A stretch of 64,000 nucleotides of DNA from Desmodus rotundus (Eukaryota > Chordata > Mammalia > Chiroptera > Phyllostomidae), in assembly GCF_022682495.2 (NCBI RefSeq), contig NC_071390.1:105944294-106008293 (forward strand), in the 5' to 3' direction. A program made the position numbers and the translations under genes. Shown here piece by piece: positions 1-11,867 of the stretch (position 1 is its first letter; each line of letters opens with the position of its first letter). The notes under the pieces were generated by a model. That model was given only the letters and a program-made list of their open reading frames with translations. It was not told the DNA's origin and ran no database searches.

Positions 1-119
1 CTACAATATGTCTTTTATTGGAGTATTTAAGCCTTTTATATTTAAAGTGATTGGTGGTAGATATGTATTTATTACCATTTACTTTTTTAACTATGTTCCT
101 CTGTTTTTCTTCTTTTCTT

Positions 120-960
120 TCTTAAAAGAAGATTCTTTAACATTTCTCTAATACCATTTTTGTGGTAACAAACTTCTTTAGATTTTTCTTGTCTGATAGT
201 CTCTTTATTTCTTTTTTAATTTTAAATTATATCCTTGCTGAGTAAAGTAGTCCTTGCTTTTCATCCCTCTGGCTTGAAATGTTTCTGCTGAGAAATCAAC
301 TGACAGTCTTATGGGAGCTTCCTTGTTTCTCAGTCTTTCTCTTGATGCTTTTAAGATTCTTTCTTTGTCCTTAAACTTTGTTATTTTAATTGTGATGTGT
401 CTTACTTTGTGTGAGCCTCTTTGGGATTATCTTGTTTGGTACCTCTTCACTTTCTGGATGTACATCATTTTCCTTCACCAGTTTAGGGAAGTTTTTAGGC
501 ATTATTTTTTGAAATAGGTTTTCAATCCTTTCTTCATGTTCTTCTTTTTCTGGTACCCCTATGATCCAGATGTTGGTGTGCTTCAAGTTGACCCAAAAGG
601 CCCTTAAACTATCTTTACCTTTTTCAGTTTGTTTTTCTTTTTGCTGCTCTGATTGTGTTCTACTACGTTGTCTTCAAAAATCACTGACTTGGTTTTCTGC
701 TTCATGCAACCTGTTTATTCCTTTTAGTGTAACGTTTATTTTACATAGTATATTCTTCATTTCTGTCTGGTTCTTTTTAATGCATTCTATGCCCTTTTTC
801 ATGTTGTTGTAGTTCTTACTAAGTTCTTTGTAATTCTAAGTTTCTTGAGCATCTTTATAACTATTCTTTTGAACTCTATATCTGGTAAGTTGCTTACCTC
901 CACTTAATTTAGCTCTTTTTCTTGAGATTTGTCCTGTTCTTTCATTTGGGGCATTTTTCT
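120..960 (-). pseudogene. Decayed L1 ORF1 (RNA-binding chaperone)
   Basis: Minus-strand remnant of L1 ORF1, the protein that coats L1 RNA and acts as a nucleic-acid chaperone. The best frame is 586-386 (66 codons), carrying 'IIGVPEKEEHEERIENLFQKI' then 'NFPKL', the hallmark of the ORF1 RNA-recognition domain. Downstream, about 385-120, the C-terminal domain is recognisable ('APIRLSVDFSAETFQARG') but contains stops and a frameshift. The coiled-coil part should lie at about 590-960 and is not open in any frame. Known: ORF1 proteins are about 340 residues. Inference: non-functional. Confidence 0.75.
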
Positions 961-1205
961 TTGTCTCTCCCTTTTGGTGGCCTTTTTATATGTGTTTCTA
1001 TGTATTAGGTAGATCTGCTTTGACTGCTGGTCTTGGTAGGGTGACCATATGTAGTGGTTGCCTTGTGGGACCTTGTGGTGTCATCTATTTGATCACCTGA
1101 GTTGGGTGTTCCAGGAATGTTCCTTGTGTGGTATACGTGGGCATTCCAGTTGTAAATGAATCTTGATTGCTATTGCTCATTTGTTTGTGGGGTTCAACCC
1201 TCAGG

Positions 1206-1229
1206 CTGGCTGGCTGGCTGGCTGGCTGT
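1206..1229. repeat. (GGCT)n microsatellite
   Basis: Five to six uninterrupted copies of the tetranucleotide ggct inside the L1 5'UTR. Short and probably polymorphic. Confidence 0.8.
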
Positions 1230-3040
1230 GAGGATCAACCCCAACCAGTGTATGAACTGCTGTGTAGGTGCTGACAACCCAAAGCTAAATTCATCCCAGC
1301 AAGGTTTGATTCCTGCAGAGATCTCCCTATGGATGTGCTGCTCGTGAAGCTAGTTGGTTTCTGCTCTGATGTTTGAAGATGGTCACTGGGTGTGTTGATT
1401 CTGGGGCCTTTTGAGAGGTACTCTGGTCCAGGCCAATGTCAGACATTGCCTGTGACTGTCTCTGGGTTTGGAGCTACAAAATGATCCACAGTTTATGGCT
1501 CCCTCTTCTGAGTCTGGGTGTACATGGGAAAGATCAAGCTGTGCACCAAGGCTGGCTTTTACCAGCCCTGGCACTGGGGGCAGGTCAGCAAAAGTCCTAA
1601 GGATCCCTATGATCCGTCTCAGTCTGGCTCCACCTTCCAGCTGCATTTTAGGTTCAACCACTGAAAGAGCATCGGGTGGTACTCTAATTGCATGCAATGG
1701 GTTCTCAGTTAGTTATCAGGTAGGGGAGATAGGGGTTTATCAGATCTATACAGGTTCAAACTTGGTGCCAGTGCTGTGTCTGAGGCCACTCAGCAAATAT
1801 TCCAGAGTATACCAAGTCTACATATCACCTGCTGAGTGCTTGCACATGTTTGTGGTGGGGCGGGATCTCAGGGAGTCATCAGGGTTAAACCAGCCAAGTT
1901 TTTATCAGGCCCACACAGATCAAGATTTGGGCATCTGAAGGGAAGGCTCTGCACTAGTCCAGCATGTGAGGAAAAATGTTTTCCATCCTAAAGCCACACA
2001 AATCAATCTATACCAGAGTCTGCTATGAACCTTATCTCATCAGGGCAGATTGATGGGAGTCAGAAGAGGGGGAAATGTTGGTCAGGCTTAGAGGAAGTTA
2101 GGGGTGTGGCCCCCAACCTGTGCCATACTAGTTGGTCTATCCTGGATTCTGTCCAGACCTCGGCAGGATGGAGCCACCAAGAGCTGAGATAGTGGGGCCT
2201 CCAGGAGTCCAGAGAGTGGAGGTATAGGACCTCCCAAATTGGGGGTTACCAGTCAGATTCATGGAAAAGTGGGCGGTATGATCCCCAACCCAAAGCCACA
2301 CATCAGTCACTGACACCCCAAGTCTGCCCAGACCTCCACACCTCTGCCCAGACAGCTGACACCTCAGCAGAGAAGCTCCACAGTATAGGTGGAAAGGCAG
2401 TCTAGAGGGTGGGGCTATTGCTTCCCCCAGGTGAATGCCCTATGGAAGGGAGTGCTCTGCTCTCCCCAAGAAAGATGGTGCCTGCAGAGCAGTAGAGTAA
2501 CTCAGCACAGAGGTCCCTGTGGCTGTCCCCTCTCATCTTTCCTCGCTTGACTCTAGTCCTTTCTGACCTTCCTCCCTAGGAGCCCAGGCTAAGTGGCTGC
2601 AAAGAAGATTTTGTGTGTTGACTTTTTAGGAGAGCGACAGTTTCTCTAGCAGACTCCACTCTCTTCTTGGTGAATAGATCCTCGCTGATTTTCACAGCGA
2701 GATGTTATGTGAGTGCCTCTTCCAGGTGCTGGTGTGCTAGGGAGCCTGGCTTGGGGTTGAGACCCTACATTTCTCAGGGGGAAACTTTTCATCTGAAATA
2801 TCCCTCCAGAATTCCAGCCAGCACCTGTAGGAGTGGGGCCAGCTTTTTTCATGTCCCTGCATTCCTTCCAGTCTTGATGTTGATTTTTCTTTAAATCTTT
2901 GGTTATAAGACCTCTCTTCAGCTAGTTGTCATTTGGTTATTCAGATTGATTGCTCTATATTTTTGTTGTAATCCTGGTTTGGTCCTGAGAAGGGGTGAGT
3001 GTAGCCTCTACCTACTCCACCACTATCTTGGATTCCCCAT

Positions 3041-4080
3041 TTCTTTGAATTCTTTATTAGGAAAATTACATATCTGTTTCCTTAAGGTTTGTTCCCTCAT
3101 TTGAGGAATATTTTTCTATTACTCCATTTTGTTTGATATTCTATGCTTACTTATATAAATTACATAAAATAGCCATCTCAGACTTGAAACAGTGGCCTTA
3201 TGTAGAAGCAGTCTCTGTGTAGGCTGTGTATACCAGGTGATTTTGATAGGCTATTAAGGTAAGAGGTGAGCTGGTGCCTAAGGCATCCCCAGCAAGCCAG
3301 ATCTGCTGCAGGTGGGGAGGCCAGGTGTGTGAAGGAAGGTCCTCTTGATTCTTTTTGATCCCATTGTTTGTTACCTAAAGGGGCTTGGGAGATGTGTCCG
3401 GGAACACCCTGCAGTGGCACTGCAGGCAGTCCAGGCATCTGGGTAGAGCTCTCACCCACTCTGGAAGGTAGATAGAGACGTGAACAATGGCACTCACCAT
3501 CACCTCTGACCTCAGAGAATTCCAGCAGTCCCAGAGAGCTCCAACAGCTCTTCAGTTTTCTCTATGCAATCTTTTTTATTGACTGTACAGAAAGCAGCCA
3601 GAGAGTTTTGGGATGCTCTTGGCCTAATAGGCACTATGGAACCTGGGACACTGGCCTGCCTGGCCAGAGTGGCTACTATTAAGGAGGATAAGGGCATGTG
3701 GTGGTACCCTGTTGTTTGTGTTTGCTCCCTTTGTTAGAAGGCAAAGGCTTTGAGCAATGTAGCTGGGAACATACAGGCAGTGATTTGCAGGCAAAGCAAA
3801 GCACCTAAATAGAGCCACTGCCCATCCTACTGAAGTGGAGAAGAACACGAACAATGGTACTGGGTAGCTCCTCTGGCCATTCAGTTCCTACAGCACCAGA
3901 GGGTGCCAACAGAGCCTCTATTCTGTGTCTTGTCTTATTTGTTGTTCAGAAATTGTTCACTCAGCCTTCATTTTTGTCACATGAGTAACTGCTATCTATA
4001 TATGTATATATTTGAATTTGCTCCATAGGACGGGTGAGTTCAGCCTCCTCCTGTACTGCCACCATCTTGGCCCTCCTCAC
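3041..4080 (-). mobile_element. Old L1 5'UTR with two tandem subunits
   Basis: Minus-strand 5'UTR of an old L1, opening near 4080 with a 'gaggagggccaagatggtgg' L1 start. It contains two diverged tandem subunits about 370 bases apart, marked for example by 'gaacaatggcactc' near 3482 and 'gaacaatggtactg' near 3851. The rest of this L1 was cut off by the younger L1 at 1-3038. The same 5'UTR sits at the matching place in the right arm (37529 onward), so this L1 predates the duplication. Confidence 0.75.
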
Positions 4081-4222
4081 AGTCTTCTTTTAAAGCCTAT
4101 TTGGTCTGATATAAGGGCAGTTACCCCAGCTTTCTTTTGGTTCCCCTTAGCATGGAACATCTTTTTCTGTCCCTTTAATTTTAGTCCATATGCACCCTCC
4201 TTAAACATAGGAGCTACTTCTT
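4081..4222 (-). mobile_element. L1 ORF2 fragment (late endonuclease domain)
   Basis: Minus-strand L1 ORF2 piece matching the end of the endonuclease region (a 'NQKKAG-VAVLISDQIGF'-like tract, now mutated). It abuts the 5' end of the L1 at 3041-4080 in the same orientation. The equivalent fragment is at 37390-37528 in the right arm. Confidence 0.65.
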
Positions 4223-6689
4223 ATTTACTCTTATACCCAGATTGTTGCAAAATAGCTAATAGTGCATTAAATTATGGTCAGTTAGAGACTGTTTTAGAAA
4301 GCAATCCTAAGGACACTGCTTATATTACTTATTTTACATCATAAATAAGTACATTTACTCTGCTTAATGAACAGTCCTTTTTGTAGATATGATTTTTTAA
4401 TGGATTTGGCATTATTTGAACACTGTAGATATCAATTCAATCCCTAACATTTTTGAAAGACTTTTCATAATTAAAATATGTATGTAATTTGGTGAACTTT
4501 GTTCCTAGTACATGGAGCAGGTCCGTCATATGTTTTAAAGTATTGTCAAGGGGAGTAGAGGGTGTCAAGGGACACAGGGAAGTCCTTGGTGCACATTGCC
4601 ACTACCACACTGTTTTCAAAGGTCTTGACAAATTTGATATGTCCTGATTTTAATGACATGCACACACAGAGAAATGTGCACACACATGTGACAACCCACG
4701 CTATTAGTCAAATAACTTTAAGCAAAATACCACATTGAAGATACAGATACAAGATATAATAAAAGTAAATTAATAAGTCAGTAAGAGTCAAAAAATCTTA
4801 TATAAAATAAACTTCATTTGATAATACTGTACAAAATTGAATGAGTTTAAACAATGCAATTTCTGAAAATCATTAAGGGTCACTTTTAGACTTAAAAACT
4901 TCTATTTATTTACAGATCATTCATGTGGCCACCCCAAGAAGTCCAAACCATCTTTGCAACATGAATGTTTAGCCTTATTCTAGTTACCTACTTTCATATT
5001 TCCTATCCTCCATTCATCCCGAAATATGCCCCATGGTTCTCCATCTCCATATATTTACCTAAATTTTTCTCTGCCTAAAAGTATTAGCTGTTTCTCCCTT
5101 TCATTCAGATAGACATTCTTTCAGAAATTCATTCCTCCTTTTCTCATCCAACACTTACCTTGAAAATTCTGTATGTGATTCCATGCTTCCTTGGATCACT
5201 ATTCATTTGGTATCTCAATTACTTTCCACTATTCTATTTCTCATAAAGTAAAACATTTCTGAATGGGTACAAAACCCACATGTTCAAACTGTAAGAGATA
5301 TAAGATGAAATACAGTGAAAGTTATTACCATTCATTACTCCGTACCAACATTTTTCTTCTCCAGATGAAACTGATACATTCAATTATCTCCTATTCTTTC
5401 CACATGCATTTTATGCTTATCTAAGCAAAATATTCCTTTTTCTTTACAAATGGTAACATACATTTTAACTTTGCTGCTTTCACTTAACAATGGATATTGG
5501 AAGATATACAATTAATAACTGGTTTCTTCATATTTCTATTGCTTCAGTGTGTTTTCTATCATCTGTCATTTCTTTACTAGTCTTCTGATGACCAGCATTT
5601 GGATAATTTTGCACATTTTTCTAGAATAAGATTGCAACAAAAATTCTTTTACATATCTCAGTGAAATATAAAACAAGGCCCTAGAAGTAAAATTGCTGGC
5701 TGAAACTGTATTTGCATTTGTTTGTTAATATCTTTACAAAATGTATTTTATTTCATTCAGTTTGAATAAAGCAAGTTTATGATAAACTCAAAAGAAATAA
5801 GATGAAAGCACAATAACATAAGTCTACTTTGTAATCCATTCCAGCAGGCACTCAATTTACCTCTCTAGAGACAACCGATGACATCAGATTGTTATATTAT
5901 TTCAGAGATATTGTCTGAACGTACAGGAGAGCTTATCATATTTTGGCCTAGTTGAGGTTTCTTATACATTCCATGGGGGTAAGAATGCTCTTGTCAAGAA
6001 GCTGATTAACAAAATAACACCAAGTCTTAGGGTAACCAATGAAATTCTGTTTCAGACATAATCCAATCCAAGGTCCCCGAGATTCAAGTTACGGTCCTAT
6101 TTATATTTAGTGTAGTTCTCAGTTGTAACCGGAAGGAAACATACATATATGTACAAAGCACTGCAGTAGCTGGAATAGCTGTCCTGTACGTTTTGCCCAT
6201 GGCAGTCATTATCAGAATTTGCTGCGCCTTCATCTTGGGTTTTTCTTTGTCTCTCTCCTACATATGGTATTCTTTGAACGTTGTATGTTTATTTCTTAAT
6301 TTATGCCTTTGTTTTGGTGAAGCACATCCTTGGATAGTTTTTGGCAAAATATATATGGGAAGTAAGATTTGATTTTGAATTCATAAATAAGTGATTTTAT
6401 CTCATTTGACTAATGGTTTGAGGACAGAATTCTAAGTTAGAATTTTTCCTTCAGTGTTATGAAATCATCTATTCAATGTTTTCTAACTTCTAGTGTGGCT
6501 ATTGAGAAACATAAAGATATTCTAATTTTTATTCCTTTAGATATGACTAGATTGTTTTCTGGAAGATTCAACATTGGTGTTGTAAAATCTTGCTGATGAC
6601 ATGTGACAGTGTGGATGGGTATAGTCTTATCCTTGAGTTGTTGGCAGAGTGAGCCCTTTTGACTAGGAAATGATTGTTTTGTTGGTACT
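4223..6689. other. Left-arm sequence, no recognised repeat or gene
   Basis: AT-rich sequence whose only clear relative in the window is the inverted copy at about 34670-37390. No open frame of interest. Confidence 0.6.
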
Positions 6690-6701
6690 CTCCTTTGTTT
6701 T

Positions 6702-6901
6702 TAATTTTTAATATTTTAAAGATTTTATTTATTTATTTTTAGACAGAGGGGAAGGGAGGGAGAGAATGTGTGGTTGCTTCTTGTGCGCCCCTCACTGGGG
6801 ACCTGGCCCACAACTCAGGCATATGCCCTGACTGAGAATTGAACTAGTAACCCTTTGGTTCACAGGCCAGTGCTCAATCCACTGAGCCGCCCCAGCCAGG
6901 G
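6702..6901 (-). mobile_element. Ves-type SINE
   Basis: Complete minus-strand bat SINE: tRNA-like head at the right end (about 6901 down to 6830), C/T-rich middle, and a tail of attt units. The flanking target-site duplication is ctcctttgtttt (6690-6701) against ctcccttgtttt (6902-6913), 11 of 12 matching. The right arm has the empty site near 34668, so insertion followed the duplication. Confidence 0.92.
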
Positions 6902-7810
6902 CTCCCTTGTTTTAGATTGTTTAGTTTCTTCCTTCCCCTTTATATTTCTGGGTTTTTTTTTCTGAAACACCTAGTATCATACAGGTGTTAGATTTCTAGA
7001 GTTTTCCTTTGGCTCCCTCTATTCACGTTTGTGCTACATATATGATGTACTATCTAGATGAGTTCTATATTTTCTAACTTTTCTACTGAAGTTTATTGTA
7101 ACTTCCATATATTTAATATCAAAAGGTTTTACAGAATATTTTTATCAAAAGTGCCCTCTTTTTGTCTCAGGTAACAATAAATCCTAACATTTTGAGAATC
7201 TAAATGACAGTATGTTTGAATTTTTTCATTTCTTTGCAGTCTCTTTATCTCTTAGTTGTTAACTTGTTTTCTGATTTTTAAAAAACTTTGTATTTTGTGT
7301 CATAAATTTTTATTGGATATTAGGCCATGATTATCTGCTTATTAATAAAACCAATGAAATATAATGCCATATGGGAGTTCTGAGGAGGATATGGGATTTG
7401 TCAATTTTGAGCTTGAACATAAGGTGATCTACTGGGTCCACAGTTGTTTCTTGTGAAACATGTAATGTAATATCTTTATACATTTTCTTTTAGGTGGTTC
7501 AGGTTCTTCATAAAAGAATCACCTAATCTCTTTGGGAAAGGTGTGGATGCATCTGACAGTATTTGGGGAGCCATGTTTGGAAAGACCACTGAGGCCAGCC
7601 TTCAGTAAGCAAGGTAGATCTATTTCTGTTTGCAGAATGATGGTTATGTCTTAAGTGACAGGTATTTTCAAATCCTGAAAGTATCTGTTACCCTTCACAC
7701 AGGCTAAGTCTACAGATGAGTGAATTTTGGAGGAAGAACAGTGGCCCAGAAGTCTGGAGATAAGGAAAATAATGTAAAGATCAAATTACTTCTCAAGAGT
7801 TTATGCCCAT

Positions 7811-8430
7811 GTATTAGTCAGGGTCCTCCGGAGAAACATGACCAATAGGATGTGTATATATAGAAATATGTGTGTGTATATACATAAAGTGTTACAAAGA
7901 ATTGCCTTAAGCCATTATGGAAGATGAAAAGTTCCAAGGTCTGCAGTCACCAAGCTGGAGACCCAGGCAGCTGATGATTTAGTGCCAATCCAAAGGCCGG
8001 CAGGCTCAAGACCCAAAAAGAGCTGATATTTGGGTTTGAGTTCCAAGGCAGAAAAAAAAAAAAAGGCCATGTCTCAATTTAAAGGCAGTCAGTCATGAGG
8101 AATTCTCTTACTCAGGATGGGTCTTTCCATTCTATTCAGGCCTTCCACTGATTGGATGAAGCCCACCCACATTATAGAAGACCAGGTTTTACTCAGTCTA
8201 CTGAATCAAATGCTCACTTTATCTAGAAGCACCATCACAGACACACTGGGATTCATGTTTGACCAAATGCCTGGGTACCACCCATACCCTCCAATCAGGT
8301 TTGACATCTTCCATAGTCCATCTCTTTGATTTAGCCCCCTTTGATTCATCCCTAATCCCAATAATACTGGTGCTGCTAGTCCCTGAACATGTCGAGGAAT
8401 CTGTTTGCAAGTGTGATTTTTTTTCTTTCT
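7811..8430 (+). mobile_element. Ancient interspersed repeat (family not assigned), left-arm copy
   Basis: Opens with 'ttagtcagggtcctccggag' and includes 'ggccttccactgattggatg', a consensus I recognise as common across mammalian genomes but cannot name with confidence. It contains a short TG/TA run near 7853-7885 and an A-run near 8050. The right-arm copy, inverted, is at about 33030-33610. Confidence 0.6.
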
Positions 8431-8998
8431 TCTCCATGGGCTTATGGTATCTCTTTGAGTCTGCTATACAAGTTTCTACTTGCCCATAATCTTTCCAGAT
8501 TTAATTTTGACTTACAACTCTCTACTCACCTGTTTTTTATCTTTATGGGTTTATATGTTTATTTCAAACTTTTTTAGATCCAATGATTTGGGAAGATGTC
8601 TTGGAAACAGGAAATCTGTTCCCACTGTCTTAACTCACAGTTGTCCTTTACTTAATAAAATATGGTAACTTGCTTATTCAAAACACTAAGTATAGAGTTG
8701 TAATAGCACCTAAGCTGAGTGCTCCATACATGTTTGATAATGGGATTGTGTGTATATGCATATACATTAATTAACACAAATATATGAATTATATGTGCTC
8801 ACATCCATGCCCAAATATGAATGCATTTAAATGCGTGTGCATATTTGAAATGGGATAATATTCCTTTGTGGTGTTTGGCAGATATTCTTGCCATCATTCC
8901 GTTTGAAGGCTGGTGACTAAAATGCTATAAAAGAGAAGACATAACTACTTATGTCTAAGTAGTTATCAACTTTAAAAATCCTATTAAGAAATAATTTT

Positions 8999-9276
8999 CT
9001 AATCCTCACCTGAGGACACTTTTTTATTGTTTTTAGAGAAAGTGGGAGAAAGAGACAGGGAGAGGGAGAAACATCAATGTGAGAAAGCAGCATTGATGGG
9101 TTGCCTCTCATATGTGCTTGGATTGGGGATCGCATATACCTGGATTGGGGATGGCCTGTACCCAGATTGGGAATTGAACCCACAACTTAGCTATGTGCCC
9201 TGATTGAGAATCGAACCTTGCAACCTTTTGGTTATAGGACAATATTCCAACCAACTGGGCCACACTGGCCAGAGCC
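8999..9276 (-). mobile_element. Older Ves-type SINE
   Basis: Minus-strand SINE with the tRNA-like head ending at about 9276 and a 3' end reading 'tctaatcctcacc'. The same 3' end occurs in the SINE at 59893-60129, so both belong to one subfamily, distinct from the AAAT-tailed one. The middle carries an internal duplication of an 'attggggatcgcat'-like unit (9120-9175). The matching right-arm site near 32460-32480 is empty. Confidence 0.85.
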
Positions 9277-9279
9277 AGG

Positions 9280-10139
9280 ATTCTTAAACTGTATTTTTTC
9301 AGTGAGGATTGTAAAATCTCAGGATGCTCTATAATCCTTCAATTCTTATGTGAATTTCTGTAGTTTTCCCAAACATGTCTAATGCAGTTTTTAATTTTAC
9401 CTGAATAAATTATAGTGTTTTTTGGCATGGAAAAATACGGTTATAGCAGGTCCTCTGAAACTGACTTTGTAGTTATTTTGAAATATGACTGAGTATAGTG
9501 GTGGTGCTTAGTAAGCATTTTATATTCTGTTCTTTCTAGCACTATAGACTAATGAAATCTTGCTATACCTTTCTATGGTTATGCTTCCACGGTGAGCTTC
9601 AGCATTATAAGGCTAAAATTTTACATAAGTAAATATGGAATTTTCTGCACTTCTAGGGGTTAATTTTGTTTTTTACTCTGGATGATTTCTTTTCCCGGAT
9701 TCTAATTTAGATATTTTGCAATGTGCTCATTGTTTTCATCTGCCTTATTAACTGCTTGCTTTATTTTTTTACTTGCTTGTGTCATCTTGTGCAAAAGTAT
9801 TTTGGGTTGTGACTCATTTTTTGGTATTAGTTGATTAAATCCTAGGCTCTTAAATGAATCCCTTGACTACTGTCAAAACATATTTGTGTCAAGATCTCAA
9901 TCCCTGTCATAATTTAAGAAGACTTGATTAGTTCACTCTGGATACTTCCCTTTTATAAGGAGAGCATCTCTTAGCATCTTGACCTTTCAGATCATTTATA
10001 TGAGGACTAATATATTAGTGCATTACTTTTTAATAACTATACCATTGGGATCACTTCCATCTCCTACTTATACTCTAAAGTATGTTATTTCTGGTGACTT
10101 ATTTTTCTCTAATAATTTTTTTACATTAAGGTGATAAAA
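9280..10139. other. Left-arm sequence, no recognised repeat or gene
   Basis: AT-rich; its only evident relative is the inverted copy at about 31200-32450. Includes the best conserved stretch between the arms (9865-9990 with 31315-31440). Confidence 0.6.
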
Positions 10140-11325
10140 ATGCAATTTCTTGGTTTTATTTTTGATATATCAGGACTTATTTTATAAATGTGGAATATGT
10201 AATGATTAATACATTTATGAGAATATAAGCTATATGCAAGCTATATAGCATAATGATACACATAATCCTCAAGTACACAAATTATGAAATAACATTAGCC
10301 CATAATATTAAGTCACTTTTGTGCTTTCTCCAAAACTCATTGCCCTGACCGACCGGAAGGAAAAGCACTGTCCTGGATTCTTTTCTATTGGGATTAGTGT
10401 TTCAATTTGGTTACTAGTTTTCATATTTAGATTTTCTGTTTCTTCCTGATTCAGTCTTAGAAGATTATGTTTCCAGTAATTTATCCATTTCTTCCAGGTT
10501 GTCCAGTTTGTAGGTGTATAATTGGTCATAGCATTTTCTATATTTTATATTTCTCTGCTGTCAGTTGTCACATCTCCTCTTTGATTCCTGATCTTATTTA
10601 TTTGGGCCCTCTTTTTTTTTCCTTGATCAGTCTTGCTAAAGGTTTATCAATTTTGTTTATTTTTTTAAAGAACAAGTTCTTGGTTTCATTGGTCTTTTCT
10701 ATTGTTTTTTAGGACTCTATCTCATCCATTTCTACTCTGATCTTTATTTCCTTCCTTCGACTCACTTTGGGCTTTTTTTTTTTTTTATCTTGTTTTTTTA
10801 AGTGTATGGTTACATTGTTTGAGATTTTCCCTGTTTCTTGAGGTAGGTCTGTATCCTATAAATTTTCCTCTTAGAACTGTTTTGTCTGTGTCCCATAGGT
10901 TTGGGGTCATTTTGTTTTCATTTTCATTTTTTTTTCAGTTTATTGATCTTATCAATCCATTCAGTGTTTTATAGCATGTTGCTTAGCCTCCATATGTTGG
11001 TGTTTTTTAGTTTTCTTTTTCAAATTGTGAGCAGAGAAGATGCTTCATATGATTTCAGTCTTCTTAAATTTATTGAGACTAGTTTTGTGGCCTAACATGG
11101 TCTATCCTGGAAAATGTTCCATGTGCACTTGAAAATGTACATTCTGCTGCTTTTAGGTGAAATGTTCTAAACATATCAAATCTATCTGGTCTAATTTGTC
11201 ACTTAAGGTCTTTGTTTTTTTGTTGACTTTCTGTCTGGATGATCTAACCATTGACATCAGTAGGGTGTTAAATTTCCCTACTATGACTGTATTACTATTG
11301 ATCTCTCCATTTATGTTTCTATGGA
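10140..11325 (-). mobile_element. Old L1: 3'UTR joined to ORF2 fragment
   Basis: Two minus-strand L1 pieces in the same orientation. 10140-10377 resembles an L1M 3'UTR and is shared with the right arm (30982 to about 31200). 10378-11325 is ORF2 from the endonuclease end into the start of the reverse transcriptase; 10529-10378 still reads 'LLRLNQEETENLN' before a mutated 'NPGQ' where reverse transcriptases have SPGPDG. The join lacks most of ORF2, implying a large internal deletion if both pieces come from one element. Homology between the arms stops at this join. Confidence 0.65.
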
Positions 11326-11645
11326 TTAGCAATCACATGAAGTGATTTCAGTATCAGACAGTATGAGACTAATTAATTACCTTAAATCTGATAGGAACCT
11401 AAAGATATTAGGTGAAATGAGGAAGAAATAGCAATAGTTTATTTTGCTATGAAAATAAACTCACCTGCCCTAAATATGTACTTCTATGTACTTATTTGTT
11501 TTTTCCCTTTAAAGAAATCTGAAGTATATTGAGGCATGGTTATTTGAAATGTTTATTTTAAGTGTTGTTATTTTAAAACATTAGCATCAGACCCTCCCAG
11601 GACTGAGGGCTTGTATGTAGGTATTGACCAAGTCACATTCTATCA

Positions 11646-11867
11646 CAGGGATAAGCAAACTTTCTGCAAGGGGCCAAGTGAGAAATAACCTAGGCATATT
11701 AGCTCTGTGGTCATTTCTTTTCTCACTTCTCAACTCTGATTTTCTGGTGAAAGAGCAGTTGAGAATAGCACACAAGTGAATGATGCAGTGTTATTCCAAT
11801 ACAGTTTGTACATTGATGCAAGTAGCAGGCCAAAAATGCTTTGCAGGCCATAGTTTTTTAACTCTTG
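11646..11867 (+). mobile_element. MER20-like hAT-Charlie remnant
   Basis: Bounded by 'cagggataagcaaact' and 'ggccatagttttttaactc', with an internal '...aaggggccaagtgagaaata...', matching my recollection of the short non-autonomous MER20 consensus. No clean 8-base target duplication is visible, as expected for an old copy. The family name is from memory. Confidence 0.6.

Larger units (their letters stand above)
1..3038 (-). mobile_element. L1 retrotransposon, 5' half (5'UTR, ORF1, start of ORF2)
   Basis: Read on the minus strand this is the 5' half of an L1 LINE; the 3' half lies beyond the window start. The 5' end near 3038 has the usual L1 opening, a purine-rich 'ccaagatagtggtgga' motif. 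About 2.1 kb of GC-richer 5'UTR follows (roughly 3038 to 960), then ORF1, then the first bases of ORF2 (about 60 to 1), which still encode the 'GLNTPIKR'-type start of the endonuclease domain. ORF1 and the ORF2 start are frame-broken, so the copy is dead. It interrupts an older L1 in the left arm of the inverted duplication and has no counterpart in the right arm, so it inserted after the duplication. Confidence 0.85.
3041..10377 (-). repeat. Left arm of large inverted duplication
   Basis: This 7.3 kb segment, reverse-complemented, aligns in collinear order with 30982 to about 39120. Paired anchors (left/right): 3518/38126, 4050/37545, 4880/36710, 5990/35400, 6700/34668, 7600/33800, 8370/33030, 8980/32470, 9930/31370, 10350/31000. 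The sums of the paired coordinates drift only from about 41,300 to 41,650, as expected for mirror-image arms with a few indels. Two SINEs (6702-6901 and 8999-9276) are extra in this arm; removing them restores continuity with the right arm. The outer edge is hidden by the L1 at 1-3038, so the arm probably continues beyond the window. By eye, one 125-base stretch (about 9865-9990) has 8 mismatches; other stretches are closer to 78-80 percent. Confidence 0.9.

Noticed and set aside
1468..1938. 156-codon plus-strand frame as a gene
   Set aside because: Lies antisense within an L1 5'UTR with no start context, exon structure or known homology; kept only as a note in findings.
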